64,000 nt of DNA from Candidatus Poseidoniaceae archaeon (GTDB lineage: Archaea > Thermoplasmatota > Poseidoniia > Poseidoniales > Poseidoniaceae): positions 1-64,000 of the forward strand of contig CASIAW010000004.1 of assembly GCA_949372875.1 (NCBI GenBank), in the 5' to 3' direction. Of the stretch, positions 7,986 through 17,471 are shown in pieces (positions within the stretch are counted from its first letter, which is position 1; every line of letters begins with the position of its first letter). The notes beneath the pieces are model-generated. The model saw only the letters and a program-made list of their open reading frames with translations, searched no databases and was not told the DNA's origin. The position numbers and the translations under genes were made by a program.

Positions 7986-10319
7986 TCAAATGGCTGAGGC
8001 TTTGCGGGGTAGCAACTTGTCGAGCCATTTTGGAGACCACCAATTGGCTTCACCCATCAAGCGCATGGTTGCGGGAACAACCAATGCTCGAACAATCGTT
8101 GCATCAAGGAGAATTGCCAATGCCAATCCGAATCCGATTTGCTTGAGAATAATAATCGAAGACAAACCAAAGGCACTGAAGACAACCACCATAATTGCTG
8201 CTGCACCGGTAATCAGGCGTCCAGTCTTTTGCAATCCGTTGGCTACTGCAAGCGTGTTATCACCGGTTCGCTCCCATTCTTCATGGATACGTGACAGCAT
8301 CAAGACCTCGTAGTCCATCGATAATCCAAAGACAATACAGAACATAATCACCGGATTGGTTGCCTCAATGGGTTGAGGTGTGAAGTTGAGTAATTCCGCT
8401 CCATAGCCCCATTGGAACACAAAGACAAGCATACCGAATGACGCTGAAATCGAAAGGATATTCATAACGATGGCCTTGATTGGAATCAATATACTACGAA
8501 CCTGAATGAAAATTAGAACGATGGTCGCAATCAGAATGAACGCTAATGCGATTGGGAGATTATCTTGGATGGCCCAAAGTGTATCAAGGCTGTAAGCAGC
8601 AAATCCAGCAACCTTGAGCGATGAGTCTTCACCTTGAATCAGCACACTGGTGAAATCATCTCGGTCATTACGCAAGTCTTCAACAAACTCGTGACTGTCT
8701 TTACTGGTACTTGGCCCGTCAATTGCATACACGACATACGTGACATCTCCCGCAATGAATTGGTCACGAAGATATTCTCGAGTGGCGTTTTGCTCAGGAG
8801 TCAGGTATTCGGAGGGCGTGGTCCAAAATTGAACAACACTGGATTCATTCATTCCTATTTGAGGCAAGGCATAACCAAAGGCTTCGATGATTCTATCATC
8901 TGCAACTTGAGCGACCATCCATTGATGCATTTGACGCAAGTTCGTTTCGTTCAACGGGTCTTCGCCATCAAAATCAATGACAACCAAAGCAGCATTTGAT
9001 GTGCTTTGAGGCCACAATGTATCGATGTGGTCAAGACCAAGTCGAGATTCATCATCGGGTGGAAGCGCATCACGGTTCGCAAGCGAAAACTCAGCTTGTA
9101 AGAAAGGCAGACCTGCACCGAGCAACAGAATAAGCGTTGGAATCAATACCGCCCACGGGCGATCCATGACAGTCGTTGCGATTTTCGACCAAACACCATC
9201 TTCTCCATTGCTGTCAATCTTAAAGGAGAACGGAAGTTTGCGCCCGGTATTAATTCGTGGACCGAGTAAAGAAAGAACTGCTGGCAAAACCAAAAGTGAG
9301 TAGATCATTGCAATGGTCACTGCTAACGTACCACCAATTCCGAGACTGGGCAAACTCGTATTGGCAAAGAAAAGCATGCCCATCAATCCAATAGCGACTG
9401 TTACACCACTGAAGAAGACCGCTTTACCAGCCGTAGCAACAGTCATAGCCGTAGCAGTACGAATATCATCAGAGTCGCGCTCCATTTCCTCACGGAATCG
9501 ATTCACAAGGAATAAAGAATAATCTATTGATACACCGATTCCTATCAGAGAAATGATGTTGACTGCATACTGGGTCACATCGGTAACGTTGGACAGCCAA
9601 ATGGTGACACCCATGGCTGATAACACCGTGAGAACACCCACTCCCACCGGCAACAGAGCTGCAATGAGCGTTCCGAAAACGATAGCGAGAATAATCAGAG
9701 AAAGTGGACCTGAAACAAGTTCTGCTTTGATCAAGTCTTCTTCGATTCGATGGTCGAATGTGTATTCAATGGCGGTCTTATCTGTTTTCCAAGCCTCAAA
9801 TTCTGAATTAATTTCGACTGATTCCCAATGTTCGGAATAGAGCGCTTTCGCATCTTTTCTCGACATGTTAAACACAACAAGGTTTTGAGCCCAAAATCCG
9901 TCTTCTGTATCAGATGTGAATTCTAAACGTTCATCGCTTTCAGTCTCCCAAGAATATTCTATAGAAACGTCGTCTTTGGAGGCAAAGACAGAAAGAGCAT
10001 CAATCACTTCTTCCTGCCAATACGCAGAGGAATCATTCAAGTCCTCGTGGAATACAAGGTAAACAAAACCTTGCCCGCTTTCGGAATTAGCACCGTCTGC
10101 AGAGAAGGCATTGTCCATGATCGAGAGTGCTTCAACCGATTCAAGGTCTCCTTCACCCCAGGCCTCGGACCAGTCGGGACCCATTGCCATGAGTGAAGAC
10201 ATACCCAAACAAGCCAAAATCCCAAGAACCAGTACTTTCTTACGGTTATCGTGGGTAAATTCACCAAGTTTGTAGAACGCTCGGCCTTCGAACATTCGCG
10301 GGTCGGTTGACGATTCCAT
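7986..10319 (-). CDS. MMPL/RND-superfamily membrane exporter
   Basis: Twelve-helix transporter of the RND superfamily, MMPL branch, which moves lipids or hydrophobic compounds using the ion gradient. The 777 residues show the duplicated RND plan: TM1 (about 28-46), a large extracytoplasmic domain (47-195), a block of helices with 'GVSIDYSLFLVNRFREEMER' (about 262-281), a second start helix near 390, a second extracytoplasmic domain (410-575), and a second block with 'FGLSMDYEVLMLSRIHEEWE' (about 685-704). The 'DYSLFLxxR / DYEVLMLSR' pair is the MMPL hallmark. The ATG at 10319 starts 'MESSTDPRMF'. It sits alone, divergent from msrA. The substrate is unknown; export of a membrane lipid or resistance function are both possible. 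Confidence 0.88.
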   Translation of the reverse strand: MESSTDPRMFEGRAFYKLGEFTHDNRKKVLVLGILACLGMSSLMAMGPDWSEAWGEGDLESVEALSIMDNAFSADGANSESGQGFVYLVFHEDLNDSSAYWQEEVIDALSVFASKDDVSIEYSWETESDERLEFTSDTEDGFWAQNLVVFNMSRKDAKALYSEHWESVEINSEFEAWKTDKTAIEYTFDHRIEEDLIKAELVSGPLSLIILAIVFGTLIAALLPVGVGVLTVLSAMGVTIWLSNVTDVTQYAVNIISLIGIGVSIDYSLFLVNRFREEMERDSDDIRTATAMTVATAGKAVFFSGVTVAIGLMGMLFFANTSLPSLGIGGTLAVTIAMIYSLLVLPAVLSLLGPRINTGRKLPFSFKIDSNGEDGVWSKIATTVMDRPWAVLIPTLILLLGAGLPFLQAEFSLANRDALPPDDESRLGLDHIDTLWPQSTSNAALVVIDFDGEDPLNETNLRQMHQWMVAQVADDRIIEAFGYALPQIGMNESSVVQFWTTPSEYLTPEQNATREYLRDQFIAGDVTYVVYAIDGPSTSKDSHEFVEDLRNDRDDFTSVLIQGEDSSLKVAGFAAYSLDTLWAIQDNLPIALAFILIATIVLIFIQVRSILIPIKAIVMNILSISASFGMLVFVFQWGYGAELLNFTPQPIEATNPVIMFCIVFGLSMDYEVLMLSRIHEEWERTGDNTLAVANGLQKTGRLITGAAAIMVVVFSAFGLSSIIILKQIGFGLALAILLDATIVRALVVPATMRLMGEANWWSPKWLDKLLPRKASAI

Positions 10320-10425
10320 TACCGCATGGCCAGTCCAGCCTGTTTATGAAAGAATGTTTATTTTGTACTGAACGAAAGAGAAATCAAATACGAGCATTCA
10401 AAGCATTCACCTCAAACCCACAGTC

Positions 10426-10950
10426 ATGGAACGAGCGTTACTCGGAGGTGGCTGCTTTTGGTGCACAGAAGGTGCCTTCAAGGGATTGTATGGAGTTGAA
10501 TCGGCATTGCCTGCCTACGCTGGAGGACACGACCCGAATCCACGTTACGAGCCGGTCTGCGCTGGAACAACGGGGCATGCAGAGATTGTTGAGGTTGTTT
10601 TCGACCCCGACTTGATACCTTTCGAGACCATTTTGGAAGTCTTCTTTACCGTTCACGACCCGACACAGTTGAACCGACAAGGCAACGATGTAGGCACGCA
10701 ATACCGCAGTTGTATCATGCCAACCTCTGAGCAACAACGACTCGTGGCTCAAATCTCAATTGAGAACATGCAAGCTTACTACGACCGTCCTATCGTCACA
10801 ACGCTCGAAGAAGCGAAGTACTTCACATTGGCTGAAGAATACCATCATGACTACTACGCACGCAACCCTGGTCAAGGTTACTGCATGGCTGTAGTCGGCC
10901 CCAAATTAAGTAAAGTTCGCGCCAAACACGCTCATCTCTACATAAAGTAA
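10426..10950 (+). CDS. msrA: Peptide-methionine (S)-S-oxide reductase MsrA
   Basis: Repairs oxidised methionine by reducing the S-sulfoxide, with thioredoxin as the usual reductant, in the cytosol. The 174 residues fit the family's usual length. The N terminus carries the catalytic signature 'GGGCFWCTEGAFKGL' (nucleophilic Cys about residue 10), followed by 'YAGGHDPNPRYEPVCAGTTG' and 'FFTVHDPTQLNRQGNDVGTQ', both diagnostic. The C-terminal 'EYHHDYYARNPGQGYC' completes the domain and ends with a cysteine that could act in recycling. No MsrB domain is fused and none is nearby. The gene is divergent from the MMPL gene with 106 bases between the starts. Confidence 0.96.
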   Translation: MERALLGGGCFWCTEGAFKGLYGVESALPAYAGGHDPNPRYEPVCAGTTGHAEIVEVVFDPDLIPFETILEVFFTVHDPTQLNRQGNDVGTQYRSCIMPTSEQQRLVAQISIENMQAYYDRPIVTTLEEAKYFTLAEEYHHDYYARNPGQGYCMAVVGPKLSKVRAKHAHLYIK

Positions 10951-10984
10951 TCTCTTAAATTCTTTTAAACGGTCGTGGTATAGT

Positions 10985-10998
10985 CACCCTGCGGGGTG
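10985..10998. repeat. Short inverted repeat before the SF1 helicase start
   Basis: CACCC (10985-10989) and GGGTG (10994-10998) are perfect complements around a four-base loop TGCG. The right arm contains the GGGGTG that would serve as ribosome-binding site for the ATG at 11004, so a hairpin here could mask it. The stem is only five pairs and could be chance. Confidence 0.35.
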
Positions 10999-11003
10999 TG
11001 ATT

Positions 11004-14000
11004 ATGGTGAACGGCATATCTTTTGATACATACGAGGTGTCGAAAACTCCGGAGATTCATACTTGGCTCAATTCTAAGAAAGCGCGTACAATACACCGCA
11101 AATTATTTTTTAAGAAATTACAGCGTCTTATCGATGACTTTCGTAAAAAAGGCCGCCCTATGCGAGGAAGAGCTAAAATTATCCCTAGTGTTGAAAAACC
11201 TGTATGGACAATTCGACTTGAGAATGACGAAGGTATCCGCATCCTATTTACCTGGAAAATTGTAGATAGGAAATTAGAGATACAATTACTGGCTGTCTCA
11301 GATAAAAAAGATTTCCAAGATGATTTAAGACGTTCATCAGAACATCCGGTGCACGCCTCTACCCTTGACCGCCTGCCATGGGTTGATGAAGCACATGACT
11401 TTCTTGATTTAGAGGATTGTACGGAAGAACAACTTGAGCAATTTGTAAAAAAGGCTAACATAAAATTTGCGAAACTACCACAAAATGAGCAAAATGAGGG
11501 ATGGAGTAGTGAAACCTTTGACAAGAGAACCAATCGAGCATCGATATATTCTCTCAATTACAAGAATAGAGAAAACTCTGACCCGCTTACTGAAGATTAT
11601 CTTCTTCCGGATGTATTGAAACTCCAACCAAACCAAAAAAGGTTGATGGACCCGCATAATAACAAATTCATTCTTGAAGGAGTTGCAGGAACTGGAAAAA
11701 CAACGATTCTTTTGTATCGTTTTGTTCAAGATATTCGAACGTTTAGAAAAAACGATTCTTTTTCCTATTCACAAATTCTTTTTGTCACACACAATGAAGA
11801 TTTAAAAACAGAAATTCAAGATAGCCTGATACATTTTTTCCCACCGAGAGAACTTGCTGAAATTAAAAAATGCATCAAAACCGTGGAAGAGGTGTTTATC
11901 GAGATTATTGACACCTTGCCTCAGAGTGTATTTGTAAATCATAGAGATTGGCCAATTTTTACTACAATTCCGCTTTTCGATAAAAAAGTAAAGATGTGTC
12001 GGACAAGTTTCTGCCATACAAAAAAGCTAACATTACACCGGTTCAGAAAACTCTTTCCAGAAAAAGGATTTGATCGGGATTTATTTTTTGAGGAATACAG
12101 AGGTGTTCTCCGCGGCTACAACCTCAACGGGTCCGAACGCATCGTTTCTCAAGACGATTACCACGCGATTGGAAGGAGGCGAGGTCGAATCGATAAAGAA
12201 CAACGTAAATTGTTTTATGAAACTGCGAAGAATATTGAGAAAAAACTTAGTTCAGGCTTAGAAATGAATACTCAAAAACAAAAATGGGATGATTTAGATT
12301 TATGTAATGCAGTTGTCTCAGCAATTGAATCGAAGAAATATCTTCAGCAAATACAATGCCTCTATGTCGATGAAGTTCAAGATTTAAGCGATGCTGAAAT
12401 TCGCACTTTCTTGCATATAATGGACAGTAAGGACAACGATGTTCGTCTCGCTATGGCTGGAGATATTTCTCAATCCATACAACCGAGTTCATTTACCTGG
12501 CAGGCTCTATCGGAAGCAATATTTGATATTCTCAACGTGAAAATTGAGAAAAATGCAACTCTAACCGAGAATTACCGCTCGACACCATTCCTCGTTGATT
12601 GCGCAAACTCAATTTTACGCTTGCAAGGGGAACTGGACGGAGAGACAACACCGGAGTTACAACGTTCTTTTGCGGGTGAAAATACTGGAGATCCTGCCCT
12701 TGTATTCATTGGAGATGAAACACAATTGATTGAAAAGTTATCAGAACTCGACTTACCCAACGCTGCCTGCCCAATGTTGGTCCGTGATGATGCAGAAAAA
12801 AAGAGGTTGGGACTTTTGTTGAATGATAAAAACCGTAAGTTTATCCAAACTATTGCTAAATTTAAGGGTCTCGAAAAAACAAATATGCTTTTATGGGAGC
12901 CTGAATGTGGTTCTGAAGGAATTCTGAACCGTAGAGCGCACCCTGAACGAGGCCAACAAGCCAGAAAAGAAGAATATGGAAATAGTACTGCTCTTCTTGA
13001 ATTGCGACATGTGTTCGTAGCCTTTACTCGTGCACGATATCAAATGGGAATCTGTTGCCCTAAAAACGATGGATCCTATTTCATGAAGAATTTAATAGAA
13101 AATGAGGAGTCAATCATTCAATGTGAGATTGAACACCTAAGTAAATTTACCAGTATCAGTTCACAAGAAGACCACGTAATTTTTGCAACCGAATTTAGGA
13201 AGAAAAGACAATGGGCTATGGCTGCTGAATCATATAGAAACGCGGGCGATGAACACAATTATCACTATTGTATGGGACGTAATCATAGTGATGAAGGTAA
13301 TTATCTAGAAGCGGTACAAAGTTTTACCAAAGCATTGGAGCATTTCAATGAAAATACCATCGAAGATTCGAGAGCAAGTTCTACAGATTTAATTTCTGAA
13401 CACGCAACATTTGCACTGGAAACCGTCTCAAGAGAACAGCGAACAGAATTGGTGGCGAGGATTATCCACTATGCTGGTGCATCGCTTCCGAATGAAATGA
13501 AGGCCAGATTGGAAGCAGAGAAGAATGAACAACGCCAATATTGGGATAAAGCTGCTGAAAAATATATCACAGCAGAGGATTTAGGCCGAGCCAAGTTTTG
13601 CATTAATAAGATGCCAGATAATCCCAAAAAAACAAAGTTACTGATTGATGTTGGAGATATTAAAAAAGCAGTTGAGACATACAAAATCTTTTTCTTGGAG
13701 AAATATGGCAATGAACAAACCTTGTCATTAGCCCTCGGCTCTACAAAACTAATAGAAAAATTTCCAGACTGGCTAGAGCCTCTAAAAAAGAGTTTTAAAT
13801 CTCCAGATTATATTTTGGCTAAAAAATGCGCAAGCAATAATCCTGCTATGCTTATGAGCATTAATACACATAAAAAACAATCCATCTTAAACAGAAAGCA
13901 TTCAACGAAACGAGAAGAAGAAGAGGCATTTGATATTTTGAAGATGACTGAAAATCCTAGGCAAATTGAGCAAAGGACATGGACTCACCTATCACCGGAA

Positions 14001-15428
14001 TACCTGCTCTTTGAAACCTTATTGGCGCAAAAAAATTCAGTTCAAATGTTTGAAGAATTGAAAGAAAAAGAAAAAGAAAGTCCTGACTCCGTAAACATAT
14101 ATTGGATGAAGTGGGAAAATCTTGTGGCTAAAAAAGGAAAAAAAGATTCTAAATTTCTTTCTTTTTTCCAGCGTAATAAATTGATTTTTACAACAGATGC
14201 GGGTGCTGAAACTAATAAAAGATTAGAGAGGCTACAAATCATAAATTGGATTGCGCGTTTCGATTGGTATGAAGATCAAGAGTTTATTGATTTCTTGTCT
14301 GAATTAATGCCCTTTGTGGAGCAAGAGAAAATTACATTAACACAAGAAATGGCTGCTTTTTTGATACATACAATTCGAATAAAGTTTGACGGATTGAAGA
14401 ATATTACGGAGGAACAATCCATACTCTCCTGCCTTATTACTCTTGAACACGATTTAAAGGTTGAAATATTGGTAATGCTAAATTCAAAGATTTACAGTAA
14501 AAAGAAAATTAGAGAAAATCAAAGAATTCTGGGCAAAATGAATTCCCTGATTCGCAAATTATCTTCGAAACAATTTCACTTTTTATGTGCTGTAATGATT
14601 AAGCAACTCAAAGCAAAATCGAGAATGGATTATGATTTACAAGTGGTCCCAGCGATGAGAATACATACTGATGAGTGGTTCAAAGATTTAAGTGGGATAC
14701 CTATTCCAAAGGAAACTCTAACAGTCCTCAAAAAAACATCAAAACAAGTAGAATCCGTAATAGAAGTCACTCTTCGAAGTATTTCATCTGAACTTAAGTT
14801 TGCATCAACGCTTTTCAACAAGAGTTTTACTAATTTCAATCGAAGAGTTCCGTCAAAGAATGTAAAAACTAAAAATCCCCAAAAAGAGAAACTAGAGTCG
14901 CAAAAAACCAATCCTATTCCGGTGAAGGCGAAGGTGAAACAAGAGTTGAATCACGAAAAAGAAAATGCTGAACCGATTATCGAATTGCAGATATCTGAGG
15001 AAGAAATCCTAGAAGTTGTGTTCGATGATTTGAAGTTCGAAGATACCGAGGATGATCAACTCATCATAGAGGTCTACCCTGATTGGATCTCAAAAATTCT
15101 TAATCAAAATCAGAAGGGAGACGAGCATCTATCATGTATTCAATCACATATTTTGAGCCTCAAATCAGATAATATCATCTCTTTTGTTGGAGTTTTGAGA
15201 GACATCTCAGATTATGTATTGGACCCATCAAATCAAAAGGAAATTCCTCTCATACATCGCTTCGCATATATCTTAGCCATTCAAGATATAATTAAAGGAA
15301 TAGAAGAAAGAGATTCTATCAAGAATATTCATGACTCGACAGTGAAAGAACAAATTCGCCTGTTTAAAAAATCAAATACTCCAGATATATTACGTTCAAA
15401 AGTACAATATTCGCAACGCGTATTCTAA
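11004..15428 (+). CDS. SF1 (UvrD-like) helicase with RelE-like N-terminus and TPR-like C-terminal region
   Basis: Very large protein of 1474 residues. N-terminal about 110 residues end in 'GIRILFTWKIVDRKLEIQLL' then 'AVSDKKDFQDD', which looks like a RelE/ParE-fold toxin core. The helicase follows: Walker A 'EGVAGTGKTTILLYRF' near 225, DEAD-type motif II 'LYVDEVQDLSDAE' near 452, motif IV 'TENYRSTPFLVDCAN' near 521, 'FKGLE' near 619, and motif VI 'VFVAFTRARY' near 670, the standard UvrD/Rep set with a DEVQ box. After 700 come TPR-like helices ('QWAMAAESYRNAGDEHNYHY', 'NYLEAVQSFTKALEHF') and then a long lysine-rich helical tail with an acidic patch near 1325-1355. Composition is AT-rich (19 G+C in 12841-12900), unlike neighbours, suggesting transfer. 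Start ATG 11004; GTG 10998 is also possible. Role in defence or RNA/DNA handling is inferred, not shown. Confidence 0.8.
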   Translation: MVNGISFDTYEVSKTPEIHTWLNSKKARTIHRKLFFKKLQRLIDDFRKKGRPMRGRAKIIPSVEKPVWTIRLENDEGIRILFTWKIVDRKLEIQLLAVSDKKDFQDDLRRSSEHPVHASTLDRLPWVDEAHDFLDLEDCTEEQLEQFVKKANIKFAKLPQNEQNEGWSSETFDKRTNRASIYSLNYKNRENSDPLTEDYLLPDVLKLQPNQKRLMDPHNNKFILEGVAGTGKTTILLYRFVQDIRTFRKNDSFSYSQILFVTHNEDLKTEIQDSLIHFFPPRELAEIKKCIKTVEEVFIEIIDTLPQSVFVNHRDWPIFTTIPLFDKKVKMCRTSFCHTKKLTLHRFRKLFPEKGFDRDLFFEEYRGVLRGYNLNGSERIVSQDDYHAIGRRRGRIDKEQRKLFYETAKNIEKKLSSGLEMNTQKQKWDDLDLCNAVVSAIESKKYLQQIQCLYVDEVQDLSDAEIRTFLHIMDSKDNDVRLAMAGDISQSIQPSSFTWQALSEAIFDILNVKIEKNATLTENYRSTPFLVDCANSILRLQGELDGETTPELQRSFAGENTGDPALVFIGDETQLIEKLSELDLPNAACPMLVRDDAEKKRLGLLLNDKNRKFIQTIAKFKGLEKTNMLLWEPECGSEGILNRRAHPERGQQARKEEYGNSTALLELRHVFVAFTRARYQMGICCPKNDGSYFMKNLIENEESIIQCEIEHLSKFTSISSQEDHVIFATEFRKKRQWAMAAESYRNAGDEHNYHYCMGRNHSDEGNYLEAVQSFTKALEHFNENTIEDSRASSTDLISEHATFALETVSREQRTELVARIIHYAGASLPNEMKARLEAEKNEQRQYWDKAAEKYITAEDLGRAKFCINKMPDNPKKTKLLIDVGDIKKAVETYKIFFLEKYGNEQTLSLALGSTKLIEKFPDWLEPLKKSFKSPDYILAKKCASNNPAMLMSINTHKKQSILNRKHSTKREEEEAFDILKMTENPRQIEQRTWTHLSPEYLLFETLLAQKNSVQMFEELKEKEKESPDSVNIYWMKWENLVAKKGKKDSKFLSFFQRNKLIFTTDAGAETNKRLERLQIINWIARFDWYEDQEFIDFLSELMPFVEQEKITLTQEMAAFLIHTIRIKFDGLKNITEEQSILSCLITLEHDLKVEILVMLNSKIYSKKKIRENQRILGKMNSLIRKLSSKQFHFLCAVMIKQLKAKSRMDYDLQVVPAMRIHTDEWFKDLSGIPIPKETLTVLKKTSKQVESVIEVTLRSISSELKFASTLFNKSFTNFNRRVPSKNVKTKNPQKEKLESQKTNPIPVKAKVKQELNHEKENAEPIIELQISEEEILEVVFDDLKFEDTEDDQLIIEVYPDWISKILNQNQKGDEHLSCIQSHILSLKSDNIISFVGVLRDISDYVLDPSNQKEIPLIHRFAYILAIQDIIKGIEERDSIKNIHDSTVKEQIRLFKKSNTPDILRSKVQYSQRVF

Positions 15429-15482
15429 ATCGCAAGAAAATAGAGCGTGATGTTGAAGTGGCGGGTGCGATAGCATCGGTGC

Positions 15483-17120
15483 ATGGTGAACAATGTTCCT
15501 CGCCCACCGACCCCTGTTAACGAACCCGTACTTGGATATCTTCCAGGTAGTCCTGAACGTGCTGCACTCAAAGCAGAAATTGCACGTCAAGAAAGTGAAA
15601 TACTTGAAATTCCGTGCATCATCAACGGTAAAGAAGTCTTCACCGGTGATGTTGTTGAACAAGTGATGCCGCACGACCACAGCCACGTCATTGCACGTGT
15701 TCACATGGCAACAAAGGCTAATGTCGAAGAAGCGATTCAGGCATCTTTGGATGCACATGAAAGGTGGTCAACCATGCCATGGGAAGCACGTTCTGCTATT
15801 TTCCTCAAAGCAAGTGAATTGCTGCGTGGAAAATACCGTGCTCAAATCAATGCAAGCACCATGCTCAATCAATCAAAAACATGTCATCAAGCAGAAATCG
15901 ATTCTGCATGTGAATTGATTGATTTCTGGCGATTCAATCCTTACTATGCTCGTCAAATCTACGAGGACTTGCAACCTCCAGTCTCTCCTTCTAGCATGTG
16001 GAACTCAAGTGAAGTGCGACCATTGGAAGGATTTGTCTTTTCAGTTACGCCGTTCAACTTCTCAAGCATCGCTGCAAACTTGCCATCAAGCATGGCAATC
16101 ATGGGGAACACTGGCGTATGGAAACCAAGCCGTAACTCGTATGTATCCAACTACTTACTTATGCGACTGATGATGGATGCTGGACTTCCAGCAGGTGTTA
16201 TCAACTTCATCCCAGGCAAAGCAAGCATGGTCGGTGATACCGTTCTTGCACACCCAATGCTTGCGGGAATACACTTCACTGGCTCAACATCAGTATTCCG
16301 TAAAATGTGGCGAGATGTTGCTAATAATCTTGAGAATTACCGTTCATACCCCCGCGTTGTTGGAGAAACTGGTGGTAAAGATTTCATTGTAGCTCACCCA
16401 GATTGTGATGAGGCTGCGTTGATTGTTGCCCTCTTGCGTGGTTCCTTTGAATTCCAAGGCCAAAAGTGCAGTGCTGCAAGTCGAGCATATGTTCCACAGA
16501 GCGTTTGGGACAACATCAAGGATGAGTACTGTGCAGAAGTTGGGAAAATTACTCTTGGAGACCCACGAGACTTCACTAATTTTATGTCTGCAGTCATCGA
16601 TAAGAAGTCCTTTGACAACATCACTGGATACATCGACAGAGCAAAAGCAGATGCTGGATGTGAAATCGTCACTGGTGGTGGATATGATGATTCCACAGGA
16701 TACTTTGTTGAACCAACGACCATCGTTTGTTCAGACCCTCATTACGAATCAATGGCAGAAGAAATCTTTGGCCCCGTTCTTTCAATTCACGTATACCCTG
16801 ACGATGGTTATGATGCGGTTCTAAAAACATGTGATGAAACATCAGAATACGCTTTGACCGGTTCTATTTTCGCAACGAAGCGAGAAGATGTCGTGACAGC
16901 GATGAAGGCACTTCGCTATTCATCCGGAAATTTCTACATCAACGACAAGCCTACAGGTGCTGTAGTTGGTCAACAACCGTTTGGTGGTGCTCGGGGTAGC
17001 GGAACCAACGACAAAGCAGGATCTCCGCTCAATTTGCTACGCTGGGTTTCACCTCGTTCCATCAAGGAGACATTCGCTCCTCCGCATGAGTGGGGTTACG
17101 GTTTCCTAAGCGACAAGTGA
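15483..17120 (+). CDS. 1-pyrroline-5-carboxylate dehydrogenase (ALDH4-type)
   Basis: Oxidises glutamate-gamma-semialdehyde / pyrroline-5-carboxylate to glutamate with NAD+, the second step of proline catabolism. The 545-residue length and the sequence along the whole protein match the ALDH4A1-like group rather than the bacterial PutA fusion. Seen: cofactor-binding 'SVTPFNFSSIAANLPSSMAI' and 'WKPSRNSYVSNYLL', the 'HFTGSTSVF' Rossmann turn, catalytic base region 'VVGETGGKDFIVAHPD', and the nucleophile in 'GSFEFQGQKCSAASRAYVP'. The C-terminal 'QQPFGGARGSGTNDKAGSP' is also typical. The ATG at 15483 follows the helicase gene by 54 bases. No proline dehydrogenase gene is next to it. Its 3' end overlaps the convergent membrane-protein gene by 25 bases. 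Confidence 0.93.
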   Translation: MVNNVPRPPTPVNEPVLGYLPGSPERAALKAEIARQESEILEIPCIINGKEVFTGDVVEQVMPHDHSHVIARVHMATKANVEEAIQASLDAHERWSTMPWEARSAIFLKASELLRGKYRAQINASTMLNQSKTCHQAEIDSACELIDFWRFNPYYARQIYEDLQPPVSPSSMWNSSEVRPLEGFVFSVTPFNFSSIAANLPSSMAIMGNTGVWKPSRNSYVSNYLLMRLMMDAGLPAGVINFIPGKASMVGDTVLAHPMLAGIHFTGSTSVFRKMWRDVANNLENYRSYPRVVGETGGKDFIVAHPDCDEAALIVALLRGSFEFQGQKCSAASRAYVPQSVWDNIKDEYCAEVGKITLGDPRDFTNFMSAVIDKKSFDNITGYIDRAKADAGCEIVTGGGYDDSTGYFVEPTTIVCSDPHYESMAEEIFGPVLSIHVYPDDGYDAVLKTCDETSEYALTGSIFATKREDVVTAMKALRYSSGNFYINDKPTGAVVGQQPFGGARGSGTNDKAGSPLNLLRWVSPRSIKETFAPPHEWGYGFLSDK

Positions 17121-17407
17121 AGTGACTGTTTCTTAGAGCGGTCGATTCGATGAAGTGAATCGACCAGTGCTCGAGTTTCTGTGTTTTGACTGACCAGTGA
17201 GATAAGCCACCAGCCTACAGTGAGTAGCGGGGTAGAGATGAAGAAAACGAGTCCAAACCACAATGTGAAACTACCGTTTGTTTTTGGCCACGACCATAGA
17301 CCTACAACGATGAGAAGCATCAGAAAATACAGACGTGCTGCTTCGCTTGGCGTCGACCAGCCACGGTGATCTTTACGAGGTGCAAACAGATATTCTACAA
17401 GTCCCAT
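17096..17407 (-). CDS. Small two-helix membrane protein, unknown
   Basis: Hypothetical protein of 103 residues, not recognised. From the ATG at 17407 it has a short basic N terminus ('FAPRKDHRGW'), two hydrophobic segments (about 22-38, 'LYFLMLLIVVGLWSW', and about 46-71, 'LWFGLVFFISTPLLTVGWWL') and a polar, basic tail. An in-frame TTG at 17437 would add ten residues. It is divergent from the PrsW-like gene and its tail overlaps the P5C dehydrogenase gene on the other strand by 25 bases. Confidence 0.6.
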   Translation of the reverse strand: MGLVEYLFAPRKDHRGWSTPSEAARLYFLMLLIVVGLWSWPKTNGSFTLWFGLVFFISTPLLTVGWWLISLVSQNTETRALVDSLHRIDRSKKQSLHLSLRKP

Positions 17408-17471
17408 ACATTTCAACAATGCTGTCGAGGTTATCAAGGCGTGTTTTTACTCCGTCGACTCCGGTGGGTTG

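Noticed and set aside
10307-10615. Forward frame overlapping the msrA start
   Set aside because: Out of frame with msrA, which is unmistakable by its active-site motif.
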